Shown here one piece after another: positions 8,835 to 15,743 of a stretch of 28,376 nucleotides of DNA (within the stretch, counting starts at the first letter, position 1; each line of letters opens with the position of its first letter). The notes beneath the pieces were generated by a model. That model was not told where the DNA came from and did not search any database. It was given only the letters and a program-made list of their open reading frames with translations. The position numbers were made by a program, and so were the translations under genes. Source of the DNA: Bacteroidales bacterium UBA2714 (GTDB lineage: Bacteria > Bacteroidota > Bacteroidia > Bacteroidales > P3); the NCBI GenBank assembly GCA_002354035.1, contig DEKU01000068.1, forward strand, positions 1-28,376, given 5' to 3'.

Positions 8835-8861
8835 AAAAGAGCCCGCAGGGCGGGCTCTTTT
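8835..8861 (-). terminator. Rho-independent terminator of the T9SS cargo gene
   Basis: Perfect 12-bp arms AAAAGAGCCCGC (8835-8846) and GCGGGCTCTTTT (8850-8861) with a 3-nt loop. The minus strand continues into a T-run (complement of 8832-8838). It lies 17 bp past the stop codon of the 777-residue secreted protein. Confidence 0.85.
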
Positions 8862-8878
8862 GGTTTGGGGTGAAGATG

Positions 8879-11212
8879 TTATTTCTTCACAATCTTCTGT
8901 GTGGCAATGCCTTCGTTGGTGATGACGCGCACAAAGTATACGCCGTTGGCCAGTTCGCTCATGTCAATGCTGGTTGCGTTCTGCTCAGTCATGACGGTGC
9001 GGCCGTTGATGTCCATGACGCTGACTTCCTTCACGCCCTCGGCGGCAATGTTGAGGATATTGCTGGTGGGGTTGGGGAACAGGCGGACGGCAACGTTGCT
9101 CACATCCTCGATGCTGGCGTGGTCGCCGGCAGTGATGTTGATGTCGTCAATGAGCAGCCAGAACATATTGGTGATGTTGAAGTGGCGGAAAGCAATGTAG
9201 ATGGTCTGTCCGGCATAGCCAGCCAGCGAGCGGCTGTGTTTGACCCAGGTTCTGGGGCTGGTGGGAGCACCGTCGTAGATGGTGTTGGTGAAGTCGGATG
9301 TGTTGTTGCCGGTGGTGGAGACAAACACTCCGTAGTGGTCGGCGAAGTCGTTGTTGTCCAGACCGTAGTCCCACCATTCAATGGTAGCGCCCTCGGCGGG
9401 AACATTGATTTTGGGAAGAATCATCCAGTTGTCGGGGGTCAGCGGTCCAATGTTGTTGATGAACGAAGCAGAAGCAGCAATGCCTCGGCCGGTGTGGGCG
9501 TAAGAACCTAACTGGTTGCTGAAGTCCCAGCCGCGACCATCGCCGTCGGCATCCACAAGGTTCCAGCAGGAATAGTTGCTCTCGTTGGACTCGAATCCCC
9601 AAGTGAAGGGCAGAGTTGTGCTGCAGTTAACCGCGGAGACGCGCTTGGTGGCAGTTTTGGTTTCACCGTTGTAGGTGGCTGTAAGGGTGATGGTGTAGTA
9701 GCCTACAGTGGGCCACTGGGTGGTGATGGTGGCGCTATTGCCCGTAGCGGGTTCGCCGCCTTCAATCTGCCAGCTGAAAGTAGCACCGGGCCGACTGGCT
9801 GCGGTGTAGGTGATGGCGGTGTTGATCTCAACATTCTCAGGACCAACAATGCCAACAGAGAAGGAGGGATCAATGTTGGTGACGGCGCGGATGAGCCATG
9901 TGGAGCTCAGCTGAGAACTCAGCTCGTGAATGGGAGACCAAGTAGAGCCGTTCTGCAGGAGGCAGGAGTTGTCGTCGCCGTTGAAGGTGCAGCCAGTGGC
10001 CACATATCCGGAACCGGTGAAGGTGACCCAGAGGTCTTTTGTGGCATCAAGCTGTATGGGGGTGTGTACAGGAAGGCTGTTCCATGTGTTGGCGGTCACG
10101 TCATAGTCGAACGTGTAGAGCAGGTTGGCATTGGAGGGGTTGCCACCTTGGTTGGTCTGATAGATGTTGAGGGTGAGACGGGTGTTGTTCTCACTGCCGT
10201 AAATCTGTACCTCGTTCAGGTAAACACGGCCTTCAAGAAGCGAGGCGGGATATTTCACACCCCAGCTGAAAGCAGAACCACTACTCAGACCGATAGCGGG
10301 CTGGATTTCGCTGCTCAGGCTGCCGGGATAGTCCATCGTGTCGCCCCAGTTGCTGTAGTCAAACACGTTGACCGACAGGGTGGCGGTGGTGGTGCCGGAG
10401 GTGTTGGTGACGCTGAGGGTGACGGTCTCGGTGCCAGGGGCGTTCCAGGTGGTAGTGGCCTGGTTGCCGGTGGCGGTGGCGGGGCTGCCGTTGCTGAACG
10501 ACCATTCCACGGCGGTCACATCGTCAACGCTGACGACGCTGGCGTTGAACGTGGCGGGAGAACCGGCACGGACGGCATTGCGGCCATCAATGGCGATGAT
10601 GGGAGCTGCACCGGCACGGGGATAGGTGTTGATAAGGTTGAGCACGCGGCTGACGGCAACCGAGGTCTCCTCATAAGGGCCAAAGCCCCAGTCGGTGCCA
10701 TAAAGGTCGCAGTAATAGCCAGTCGGCGACACGAAATAAACCGAGGGGAAAGCAGTGATATTGCCACCCACGAGGCTGGTGGTGTTGGGGTTGTCGATGA
10801 TGGGGTAGGGGATGGAACCACCGTTGGTCCAGTCGCCTTGGGTATTGGTGCCGTTTCCATAGATACCTTCTGGACCGGTGTCTTCATCGGCCTCGACCCA
10901 GATCACGCAAACCTGGTCGCCCAACTGGTTGTAGATGGCCTCCAGGATGTGGTTCGAATGGAGCACCCAGCACCAGCTGCACCATGTGGCGGAGTAGTCA
11001 ATGACAATGCATTTGCCAGCAGCCAGTGTATCGGCAATGCTCACGGTGTTACCGTTGATGTCGGTAGCCACAAAGGCTGCTCCAATCGGAGTCCAATTGG
11101 GCAGGGCGTCCTTGGCGCCATTGCCGCCTTTGGCTTGCGGTTGAGCGCTGAATTGTGCGAACGAGGCGATGCTCATCATCAGCGCGATTGCAACTAATAA
11201 GGTTTTTTTCAT
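8879..11212 (-). CDS. T9SS-secreted protein: thioredoxin-like, PKD-like, cleaved-adhesin-like and Por sorting domains
   Basis: A 777-residue exported protein. A Sec signal peptide spans residues 1-20 (ending SFAQ). A thioredoxin/TlpA-like domain covers about 40-200, with a CSWC redox motif at 78-81 after the TW of YSATW and a candidate cis-Pro in AFPSV (P156). A PKD-like domain lies at about 205-284, an unassigned beta-rich region at 285-450, and a second PKD-like domain at about 455-528. A cleaved-adhesin/choice-of-anchor-J-like jelly roll covers about 535-695 (WGFESN, PDNWMILPKI, WLLIDDINI). The Por C-terminal sorting domain at about 708-777 starts VRLFPNPTS and ends GIATQKIVKK. The sorting domain directs T9SS export across the outer membrane and surface attachment. 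Redox activity outside the cell is inferred from the CxxC only. It has its own promoter and terminator. Confidence 0.9.
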   Translation of the reverse strand: MKKTLLVAIALMMSIASFAQFSAQPQAKGGNGAKDALPNWTPIGAAFVATDINGNTVSIADTLAAGKCIVIDYSATWCSWCWVLHSNHILEAIYNQLGDQVCVIWVEADEDTGPEGIYGNGTNTQGDWTNGGSIPYPIIDNPNTTSLVGGNITAFPSVYFVSPTGYYCDLYGTDWGFGPYEETSVAVSRVLNLINTYPRAGAAPIIAIDGRNAVRAGSPATFNASVVSVDDVTAVEWSFSNGSPATATGNQATTTWNAPGTETVTLSVTNTSGTTTATLSVNVFDYSNWGDTMDYPGSLSSEIQPAIGLSSGSAFSWGVKYPASLLEGRVYLNEVQIYGSENNTRLTLNIYQTNQGGNPSNANLLYTFDYDVTANTWNSLPVHTPIQLDATKDLWVTFTGSGYVATGCTFNGDDNSCLLQNGSTWSPIHELSSQLSSTWLIRAVTNIDPSFSVGIVGPENVEINTAITYTAASRPGATFSWQIEGGEPATGNSATITTQWPTVGYYTITLTATYNGETKTATKRVSAVNCSTTLPFTWGFESNESNYSCWNLVDADGDGRGWDFSNQLGSYAHTGRGIAASASFINNIGPLTPDNWMILPKINVPAEGATIEWWDYGLDNNDFADHYGVFVSTTGNNTSDFTNTIYDGAPTSPRTWVKHSRSLAGYAGQTIYIAFRHFNITNMFWLLIDDINITAGDHASIEDVSNVAVRLFPNPTSNILNIAAEGVKEVSVMDINGRTVMTEQNATSIDMSELANGVYFVRVITNEGIATQKIVKK

Positions 11213-11314
11213 TGTTTTTTAAGTCTTGTTATTAGCCATCAGACCCATCGGCTTTTGTAGAAATGATTGATTAATAAGTGTTTCTGTTTAATGTCAAACA
11301 ATTATATTGTGATG

Positions 11315-11345
11315 CAAATATACCCATTTTTTGTCATCCTACAAA
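11315..11345 (-). promoter_or_regulatory. Bacteroidetes promoter for the 777-residue T9SS cargo
   Basis: On the minus strand, TTTG (complement of 11342-11345), a 19-nt spacer and TATATTTG (complement of 11315-11322) match the Bacteroidetes -33/-7 consensus. The implied 5' leader is about 95 nt, ending at the ATG at 11212. Confidence 0.75.
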
Positions 11346-11556
11346 TTTTTTTTATCAACTTCAAGCCGAAACGCTGTTAGTCATTCGTTTTGAGCCATTC
11401 CGGGATGTCTCCTTTGCCCCCAGTCCAGACGCCTGACTGGCCTTGCCACCCCATGCCTCGCTCTCTCGGCTCCCCGCCACTCCGCGCCGCACCCTTCTCA
11501 TTTGGCGGTCGACTACAATAAAAGATTTTTTTTTCCGTTATGTGGCAAAAAAAATG
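11346..11556. other. Spacer between divergent promoters with a GC-rich island
   Basis: About 210 bp separates the minus-strand promoter at 11315 and the plus-strand promoter at 11557. The flanks are AT-rich, but 11397-11510 is conspicuously GC-rich and contains a 6-bp stem CCAGTC/GACTGG (11420-11440). The open frame crossing it (minus, 11377-11667) would run back through the neighbouring promoter and signal peptide, so I do not call it a gene. Confidence 0.5.
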
Positions 11557-11564
11557 TATTTTTG
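11557..11564 (+). promoter_or_regulatory. -7 promoter element for the small secreted protein
   Basis: TATTTTTG matches TAnnTTTG and lies 23 bp before the ATG at 11588. No clear TTTG -33 box is present. Confidence 0.6.
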
Positions 11565-11587
11565 CATTGCGAAATGATTTAAGTCTT

Positions 11588-12184
11588 ATGAAGAAATCTA
11601 TCCTGATTGCAGTTCTGCTTATTGCAGCTTTCTCCGTTAATGCACAGCGTGTTAGCTCTCGTGCCAAGGCTGTGAGAATGCTTGCCTATGCCCGTCCCGA
11701 ATATCAAGTCAAAGACGTAAAAGTCTATGCCGACACCATGACAGTCTTCTCTTTATCCGACTATCCCATCTACCCCATCGGCAAATGGAGCACCGTCGAA
11801 CAGTACATCACCAACAACCAGCTCCACTGGTATCGCGAAAGCGGCTACAAGTCTTTCTACGACACCATGACCGTCTCCGTCAACACCCTCAAACGCCTCG
11901 ACGGCACCAACATCAATGTCTATCGCAGCATCTGGACCGACAAACTCGAGATGGTCTCCGCCAAAATCACCGACACCGCCGTGGTGCTCGACAACGGAGT
12001 GCATGTGGGCATGTCGAAGGAAGAGGTCTTCAAGGTGGTCTTCAAAAGCTACCCCAAGTCCTACACCGCCGACATCAACGTCCTCAAAGTCATAGCCGGA
12101 GCCGCCGAAGTGGGCGAAATCTACACCTTCAAGGGCAATAAGCTGCGCCACATCCAAATCATCAGCCGTTACAAATACTATTGA
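11588..12184 (+). CDS. Small secreted protein of unknown function
   Basis: A 198-residue protein that I do not recognise. Residues 1-19 form a Sec signal peptide (MKKSILIAV... ending SVNAQ), giving a mature periplasmic or surface protein of about 179 residues. There is no lipobox cysteine, no sorting domain and no further membrane span. The mature part is rich in Tyr, Lys, Val and Thr in a beta-like pattern. The segment VLDNGVHVGMSKEEVFKVVF resembles the GM(T/S)xxEV helix seen in SmpA/OmlA (BamE)-like and related lipoprotein folds, but that is only a resemblance. The ATG at 11588 is chosen because the signal peptide begins there; 16 upstream codons are open but overlap the -7 box. A terminator follows at 12211-12241, so it is probably monocistronic. 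Confidence 0.8.
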   Translation: MKKSILIAVLLIAAFSVNAQRVSSRAKAVRMLAYARPEYQVKDVKVYADTMTVFSLSDYPIYPIGKWSTVEQYITNNQLHWYRESGYKSFYDTMTVSVNTLKRLDGTNINVYRSIWTDKLEMVSAKITDTAVVLDNGVHVGMSKEEVFKVVFKSYPKSYTADINVLKVIAGAAEVGEIYTFKGNKLRHIQIISRYKYY

Positions 12185-12210
12185 TATCAGCCCAGTGCCA
12201 ACAATATAGC

Positions 12211-12243
12211 AAAAGGGGAGAGGCTCGCTGCCGCCCCTTTTTC
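12211..12243 (+). terminator. Terminator after the small secreted protein
   Basis: Arms AAAAGGGG (12211-12218) and CCCCTTTT (12234-12241), a 15-nt loop, then further T on the plus strand. It lies 26 bp past the stop and before nadD. Confidence 0.65.
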
Positions 12244-12284
12244 TGTCAAAAACACCTTCGTTCAACCCCCAACCGTTCCTCGCC

Positions 12285-12863
12285 ATGCGTAAAATAGGTC
12301 TTTTCTTCGGCTCCTTCAACCCCGTCCACATCGGCCACCTCATCATTGGCAACGCCATGCTGGCCCATTGCGACCTCGACGAAGTCTGGTATGTCGTCTC
12401 ACCCCAAAACCCCCTCAAGGAGCGCAAAACCCTCCTTGCCGACCAGCAACGTCTCGAGATGGTCCGCCTCGCCGTCCACGACAACTACCGTATGCGTGCC
12501 TGCGATGTCGAGTTCCATCTCCCCATCCCCTCCTACACCGTCCTCACCCTTGCCCACCTCGGCGACAAATACCGCGACAAGCAGTTCTGCCTCATCATGG
12601 GCTCCGACAACCTCCAAACCTTCGAGCGCTGGCGCAACTGGGAGTTCATCCTCGACCACTACCAAATCTATGTCTACCCCCGTCCGGGCCACACCGACTG
12701 CCCCCTCGCCTCCCATCCCCACGTCCACATGGTCGACGTGCCCCAAATCGACATCTCCTCCACCTACATCCGCGAGCAAATCCGTGCCGGGCACGACGTC
12801 CGCTACCTCCTCCCCGAACCGGTCTACCAATACCTCACCGAAATGCATTTCTACGAGAAATAG
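12285..12863 (+). CDS. nadD: Nicotinate-nucleotide adenylyltransferase NadD
   Basis: A 192-residue cytoplasmic enzyme that transfers AMP from ATP to nicotinate mononucleotide, giving deamido-NAD in NAD biosynthesis. The N-terminal GLFFGSFNPVHIGHL (5-19) contains the nucleotidyltransferase HxGH motif. YVVSPQNPLK (36-45) matches the substrate-binding loop, IMGSDNLQTFERW lies near 105-117, and the ISSTYIRE motif near 157-164 binds ATP phosphates. The length is normal for the family. The reading frame is heavily biased to C-ending codons, like the next genes downstream. No promoter box is evident in the 100 bp before it, so some read-through from the upstream gene is possible. A strong bidirectional hairpin follows the stop. 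Confidence 0.96.
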   Translation: MRKIGLFFGSFNPVHIGHLIIGNAMLAHCDLDEVWYVVSPQNPLKERKTLLADQQRLEMVRLAVHDNYRMRACDVEFHLPIPSYTVLTLAHLGDKYRDKQFCLIMGSDNLQTFERWRNWEFILDHYQIYVYPRPGHTDCPLASHPHVHMVDVPQIDISSTYIREQIRAGHDVRYLLPEPVYQYLTEMHFYEK

Positions 12864-12896
12864 CGTCCCTCAGCCCCACCGATTCCACATAAAACA

Positions 12897-12935
12897 GGAG
12901 CGGGACTATCGCATCGACAGTCCCGCTCCCGTTTT
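12897..12935. terminator. Bidirectional terminator between nadD and the acidic AT-hook protein
   Basis: Perfect 11-bp arms GGAGCGGGACT (12897-12907) and AGTCCCGCTCC (12919-12929) with an 11-nt loop. A T-run follows on the plus strand (12932-12936) and a run of A precedes it (12891-12894), so it can serve both convergent genes. Confidence 0.85.
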
Positions 12936-13691
12936 TCAGTCATGTTTCAGCCGTGGGCGGCCCTTCTTTTTCGGCTCGGCGGCTGGCGCCTCCGCGCTCT
13001 TGCGGGGGCGGCCCTGGCGCTTGGGCTTCTCCTCGGCTGCCTGTTGGGCGGCCTTCTCGTTGGCCATAGCCTCCTCGGCGGCCATACGGGCCAGCTCCTC
13101 GGGCGGTATCTCGGCGTTGGCGAACACCTCACTGTCCACGTCCATCAGCTCCTCGTCGGTGGGCTCATAGTCGTCGTCGGCGTCTCCGTCGGTGTCGCTC
13201 TCCTTGTCGGAGTATTCATCATACTCATCCTCGTCGCCCTCGTCGCTGAAGGCTTCCTGCAACTCCGCGCCCAAGGCTCCCAGCGACCCATGCTCCACAG
13301 TCCGCTTCTTGCCGTTCTCCATGCTGTCGTCGTAGCTGCCGTGGCGCACGGTGCGCTCCCTGTGTGACGGGTCGCCCTCTTCTTTGTCCAGGGCTTCCTC
13401 CAAGGGCGCGAACTGATTCTCGGCCTTCTCCACCTCCTCGTCGAAGTAGTCCTTCTCCGAGTCGTCGTCCGTGTAGGTCGTGTCAATCTTCACGTCGAAC
13501 TTAATCATGTATACTGTGTCGTCCGTCTCCATCGGGACAACAAAAATAACCTCACCGTTGGGCTTCTCAAACCGCTGTATGTGCTCTTTGTATCCATCAG
13601 GATAGCGCTCCATAAACAATTCTTTGAGTTGCTCAGACAGGTTTTTATAGCTGACTATCAGGTTCTTTTTGCGAGTTCTGCGAGTATTCAT
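12936..13691 (-). CDS. Conserved acidic protein with C-terminal AT-hook-like motifs
   Basis: A 251-residue cytoplasmic protein with no catalytic motif. The N-terminal 75 residues start with a basic patch (NTRRTRKKN) and form a compact domain of the type found in uncharacterised Bacteroidetes proteins (LIVSYKNLSEQLKELF, VPMETDDTVYMIKFDV). The middle, about 149-187, is strongly acidic (runs such as EGDEDEYDEY). The C-terminal third is Ala- and Glu-rich and carries two AT-hook-like cores, RQGRPRK (225-231) and KKGRPRL (242-248), which suggest minor-groove DNA binding. Basic tails and an acidic middle recall chromatin-associated or chaperone-like proteins, but that is inference. It is divergent from the LtaS-like gene and convergent with nadD. 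Confidence 0.85.
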   Translation of the reverse strand: MNTRRTRKKNLIVSYKNLSEQLKELFMERYPDGYKEHIQRFEKPNGEVIFVVPMETDDTVYMIKFDVKIDTTYTDDDSEKDYFDEEVEKAENQFAPLEEALDKEEGDPSHRERTVRHGSYDDSMENGKKRTVEHGSLGALGAELQEAFSDEGDEDEYDEYSDKESDTDGDADDDYEPTDEELMDVDSEVFANAEIPPEELARMAAEEAMANEKAAQQAAEEKPKRQGRPRKSAEAPAAEPKKKGRPRLKHD

Positions 13692-13709
13692 AGGGGGTCA
13701 ATTTTTGTG

Positions 13710-13717
13710 CAAGTATA
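13710..13717 (-). promoter_or_regulatory. Candidate -7 element for the AT-hook protein
   Basis: TATACTTG on the minus strand matches TAnnTTTG with one mismatch and lies 18 bp before the ATG at 13691. No clear -33 box is present. Confidence 0.4.
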
Positions 13718-13824
13718 ACAACTTTATTTCATTCATTCACTTTTTTTCCTAAAAAAAGTTATCAACACCCCACATTTTTTTCTCCAAGACAATAAAAAAA
13801 AGGTGCATAAGTTATTCAGACGTT

Positions 13825-15615
13825 ATGCTCCAACGGCTCCTTTTCATCCTCCGCCTATATGTCACCCTGCTGTTGATTTTCGTCACGCAGAAGGCTCTCT
13901 TCATGCTTTTCAACTTCTCCTTTGCCTCCGGCTCGGGGGTTGCCGACTGGCTCGCCGTCCTGTGGCACGGGCTGCGTCTCGACTCCGTCACGGCCTGCTA
14001 CCTCCTGATTGTCCCCGTGCTCTTCACCCTCCTCTCCTTCTTCCTTCCGCGTCTCCAGCCGCGGCGCATACTCACATACTACTATGCCCTCGTCTCGCCC
14101 CTCATGGCCCTGGCTTTTGCCGCCGACACGGTGGTCTACCGCTTCTGGGGCGCCAAGATGGATGCCGCCGACCTCATCTATGCCGCCAACCCCAAGGACG
14201 TGTTTGCCAACCTCTCATGGCCCGCCTTGCTGCTGGCTCTCCTCGTCCTCGCCTTGCTGATATTCCATTATATGCGCAGGCTGCGCCACGCCACCCCTCA
14301 GCGTTTCGATCGCGCCCATCCCGCCTCTTCGGCGGTCATGCTCTTGGTCGTTGCACTCCAGTTTGTGGGCATTCGGGGTGGCCTGGCCGACTCCACTGCC
14401 AACGTCAGCTATGCCTACTTCTCCTCCAAACCCTTCCTCAACCACTCCGCCATCAACCCCCTCTTCAACATCACCCATTCCCTCTTCAAAACCGAGGACC
14501 TCGCCACTCAGTTCCACTTCTACGACGACCACCGTCTCGCAACCCTCACCCGCGACGCCTATCCCGTCGACCTCGCCGTGGCCGACACCCTCCTCAACAC
14601 CTCACGGCCCGACATCGTGCTCATGGTGTGGGAAGGCGCGGGCAGCGCCATGGTGCTCAACGACAGCGTAGGCCCCAACCTGTGCCGCTGGAGCCGCGAG
14701 GGAGTGCTCTTCTCCAACTGCTACGCCAACAGCTTCCGCACCGACCGCGGACTGGTCTCCATCGTCAACGGGTGGCCCGCCCTGCCCACCACCTCGCTCA
14801 TGAAGAAAGCCGACATGGGGCGCAAACTCCCCTCCCTGGCCCGCACCCTCCAGCGGGCCGGCTATGCCACCGCCTTCTACTATGGTGGCGACATCGACTT
14901 CACCAACATGCGGGGCCACCTGTCCGAGGCCGGCTTCAGCCGTGTCGAAGGCCAGGAATACTTCGCCGCAGCCAAGGTCAAAGCCAACTGGGGCGTGGCC
15001 GACCAGGAGCTGTTCCATCTCGCGCCGCTCTTCCCCTCGCGCCCGTCGTTCACCGCCCTGCTCACCCTCAGCAGCCACGAGCCTTGGGACGTGCCCACCC
15101 GCCGTCTGCACGACGAGCGCCGCAACGCCTTTGCCTATACCGACCAGTGTCTGGGCGCATGGCTCGACAGCCTGCGGCTCACCCCCTCTTGGGACAACCT
15201 GCTGGTGGTCATCGTGGCCGACCACGGCGTGCCGGTCGACGGCCTGGTTGCCAACCAAAAGCATGAGGCCACGCGCATCCCCATCCTCTGGGTGGGCGGA
15301 GCCGTGCGCCAGCCTCGCACCTTCCACCAGTTGATGAACCAGTCCGACCTCGCCGCCACCCTGCTGGCCCAGCTGGGCTTGGCCGACAGCTCTTTCCGCT
15401 TCAGCCGCAACGTCCTTTCGCCCTCCTACCGCCATCCCTTTGCCGCCAATGCCTACAAGAACGGCCTTTTCTACATCGACTCGACCGGCACCACCAACTA
15501 CGACTGCGTGGCCCTCCAAGAGCCGGACGCCGCCTATCCCTCCGACTCCCTCCGCCGCCAACGCACCCAAGCCTTGCTCCAACTGTGGTATTCCGCCACG
15601 GGCAGTTTGCACTGA
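13825..15615 (+). CDS. LtaS-like membrane sulfatase-fold transferase
   Basis: A 596-residue inner-membrane protein with about five hydrophobic spans in residues 1-185, then a large extracytoplasmic domain of the sulfatase/alkaline-phosphatase superfamily. Active-site candidates are the metal ligand E270 (VLMVWEGAGS), nucleophile T306 in ANSFRTDRGLVS, the NWGVADQELF segment near 388-397, H418 in SSHEPW, and D466/H467 in VADHG. This is the lipoteichoic-acid-synthase-like group, which transfers phosphoglycerol or phosphoethanolamine from phospholipids to surface glycans. In Gram-negative Bacteroidales the acceptor is unknown and is probably a periplasmic glycan or lipid. The ATG at 13825 begins directly before the first span, and no better start lies upstream. 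Codons are strongly C-ending. It is convergent with the helicase gene. Confidence 0.88.
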   Translation: MLQRLLFILRLYVTLLLIFVTQKALFMLFNFSFASGSGVADWLAVLWHGLRLDSVTACYLLIVPVLFTLLSFFLPRLQPRRILTYYYALVSPLMALAFAADTVVYRFWGAKMDAADLIYAANPKDVFANLSWPALLLALLVLALLIFHYMRRLRHATPQRFDRAHPASSAVMLLVVALQFVGIRGGLADSTANVSYAYFSSKPFLNHSAINPLFNITHSLFKTEDLATQFHFYDDHRLATLTRDAYPVDLAVADTLLNTSRPDIVLMVWEGAGSAMVLNDSVGPNLCRWSREGVLFSNCYANSFRTDRGLVSIVNGWPALPTTSLMKKADMGRKLPSLARTLQRAGYATAFYYGGDIDFTNMRGHLSEAGFSRVEGQEYFAAAKVKANWGVADQELFHLAPLFPSRPSFTALLTLSSHEPWDVPTRRLHDERRNAFAYTDQCLGAWLDSLRLTPSWDNLLVVIVADHGVPVDGLVANQKHEATRIPILWVGGAVRQPRTFHQLMNQSDLAATLLAQLGLADSSFRFSRNVLSPSYRHPFAANAYKNGLFYIDSTGTTNYDCVALQEPDAAYPSDSLRRQRTQALLQLWYSATGSLH

Positions 15616-15661
15616 GATCAGTCGCTGCAAGTCCGCTCCTTCTTTTCTATTTCTCCTCTGT

Positions 15662-15695
15662 TTTGTCTCTATTTTGTTTCTATGAGAGAGACAAA
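15662..15695. terminator. Hairpin between convergent LtaS-like and helicase genes
   Basis: Arms TTTGTCTCT (15662-15670) and AGAGACAAA (15687-15695) are perfect over 9 bp and extend by CTG/CAG after one bulged T. The stem lies midway in the 128-bp gap between convergent genes. There is no strong T-run, so efficiency is uncertain. Confidence 0.5.
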
Positions 15696-15743
15696 CAGGA
15701 GTGGAATTGCTGTGTAAATAGGGTGTAAGTGATTTGTATTGAA

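Noticed and set aside
9586..9602. GACTCGAATCCCC, similar to a tRNA T-loop.
   Set aside because: It lies inside the coding sequence of the 777-residue T9SS protein and has no matching acceptor, D or anticodon arms.
13759..13767. TTATCAACA, one mismatch from a DnaA box, in an AT-rich intergenic region.
   Set aside because: There is a single imperfect copy, no further boxes nearby, and no dnaA or other origin-associated genes. This is expected by chance.
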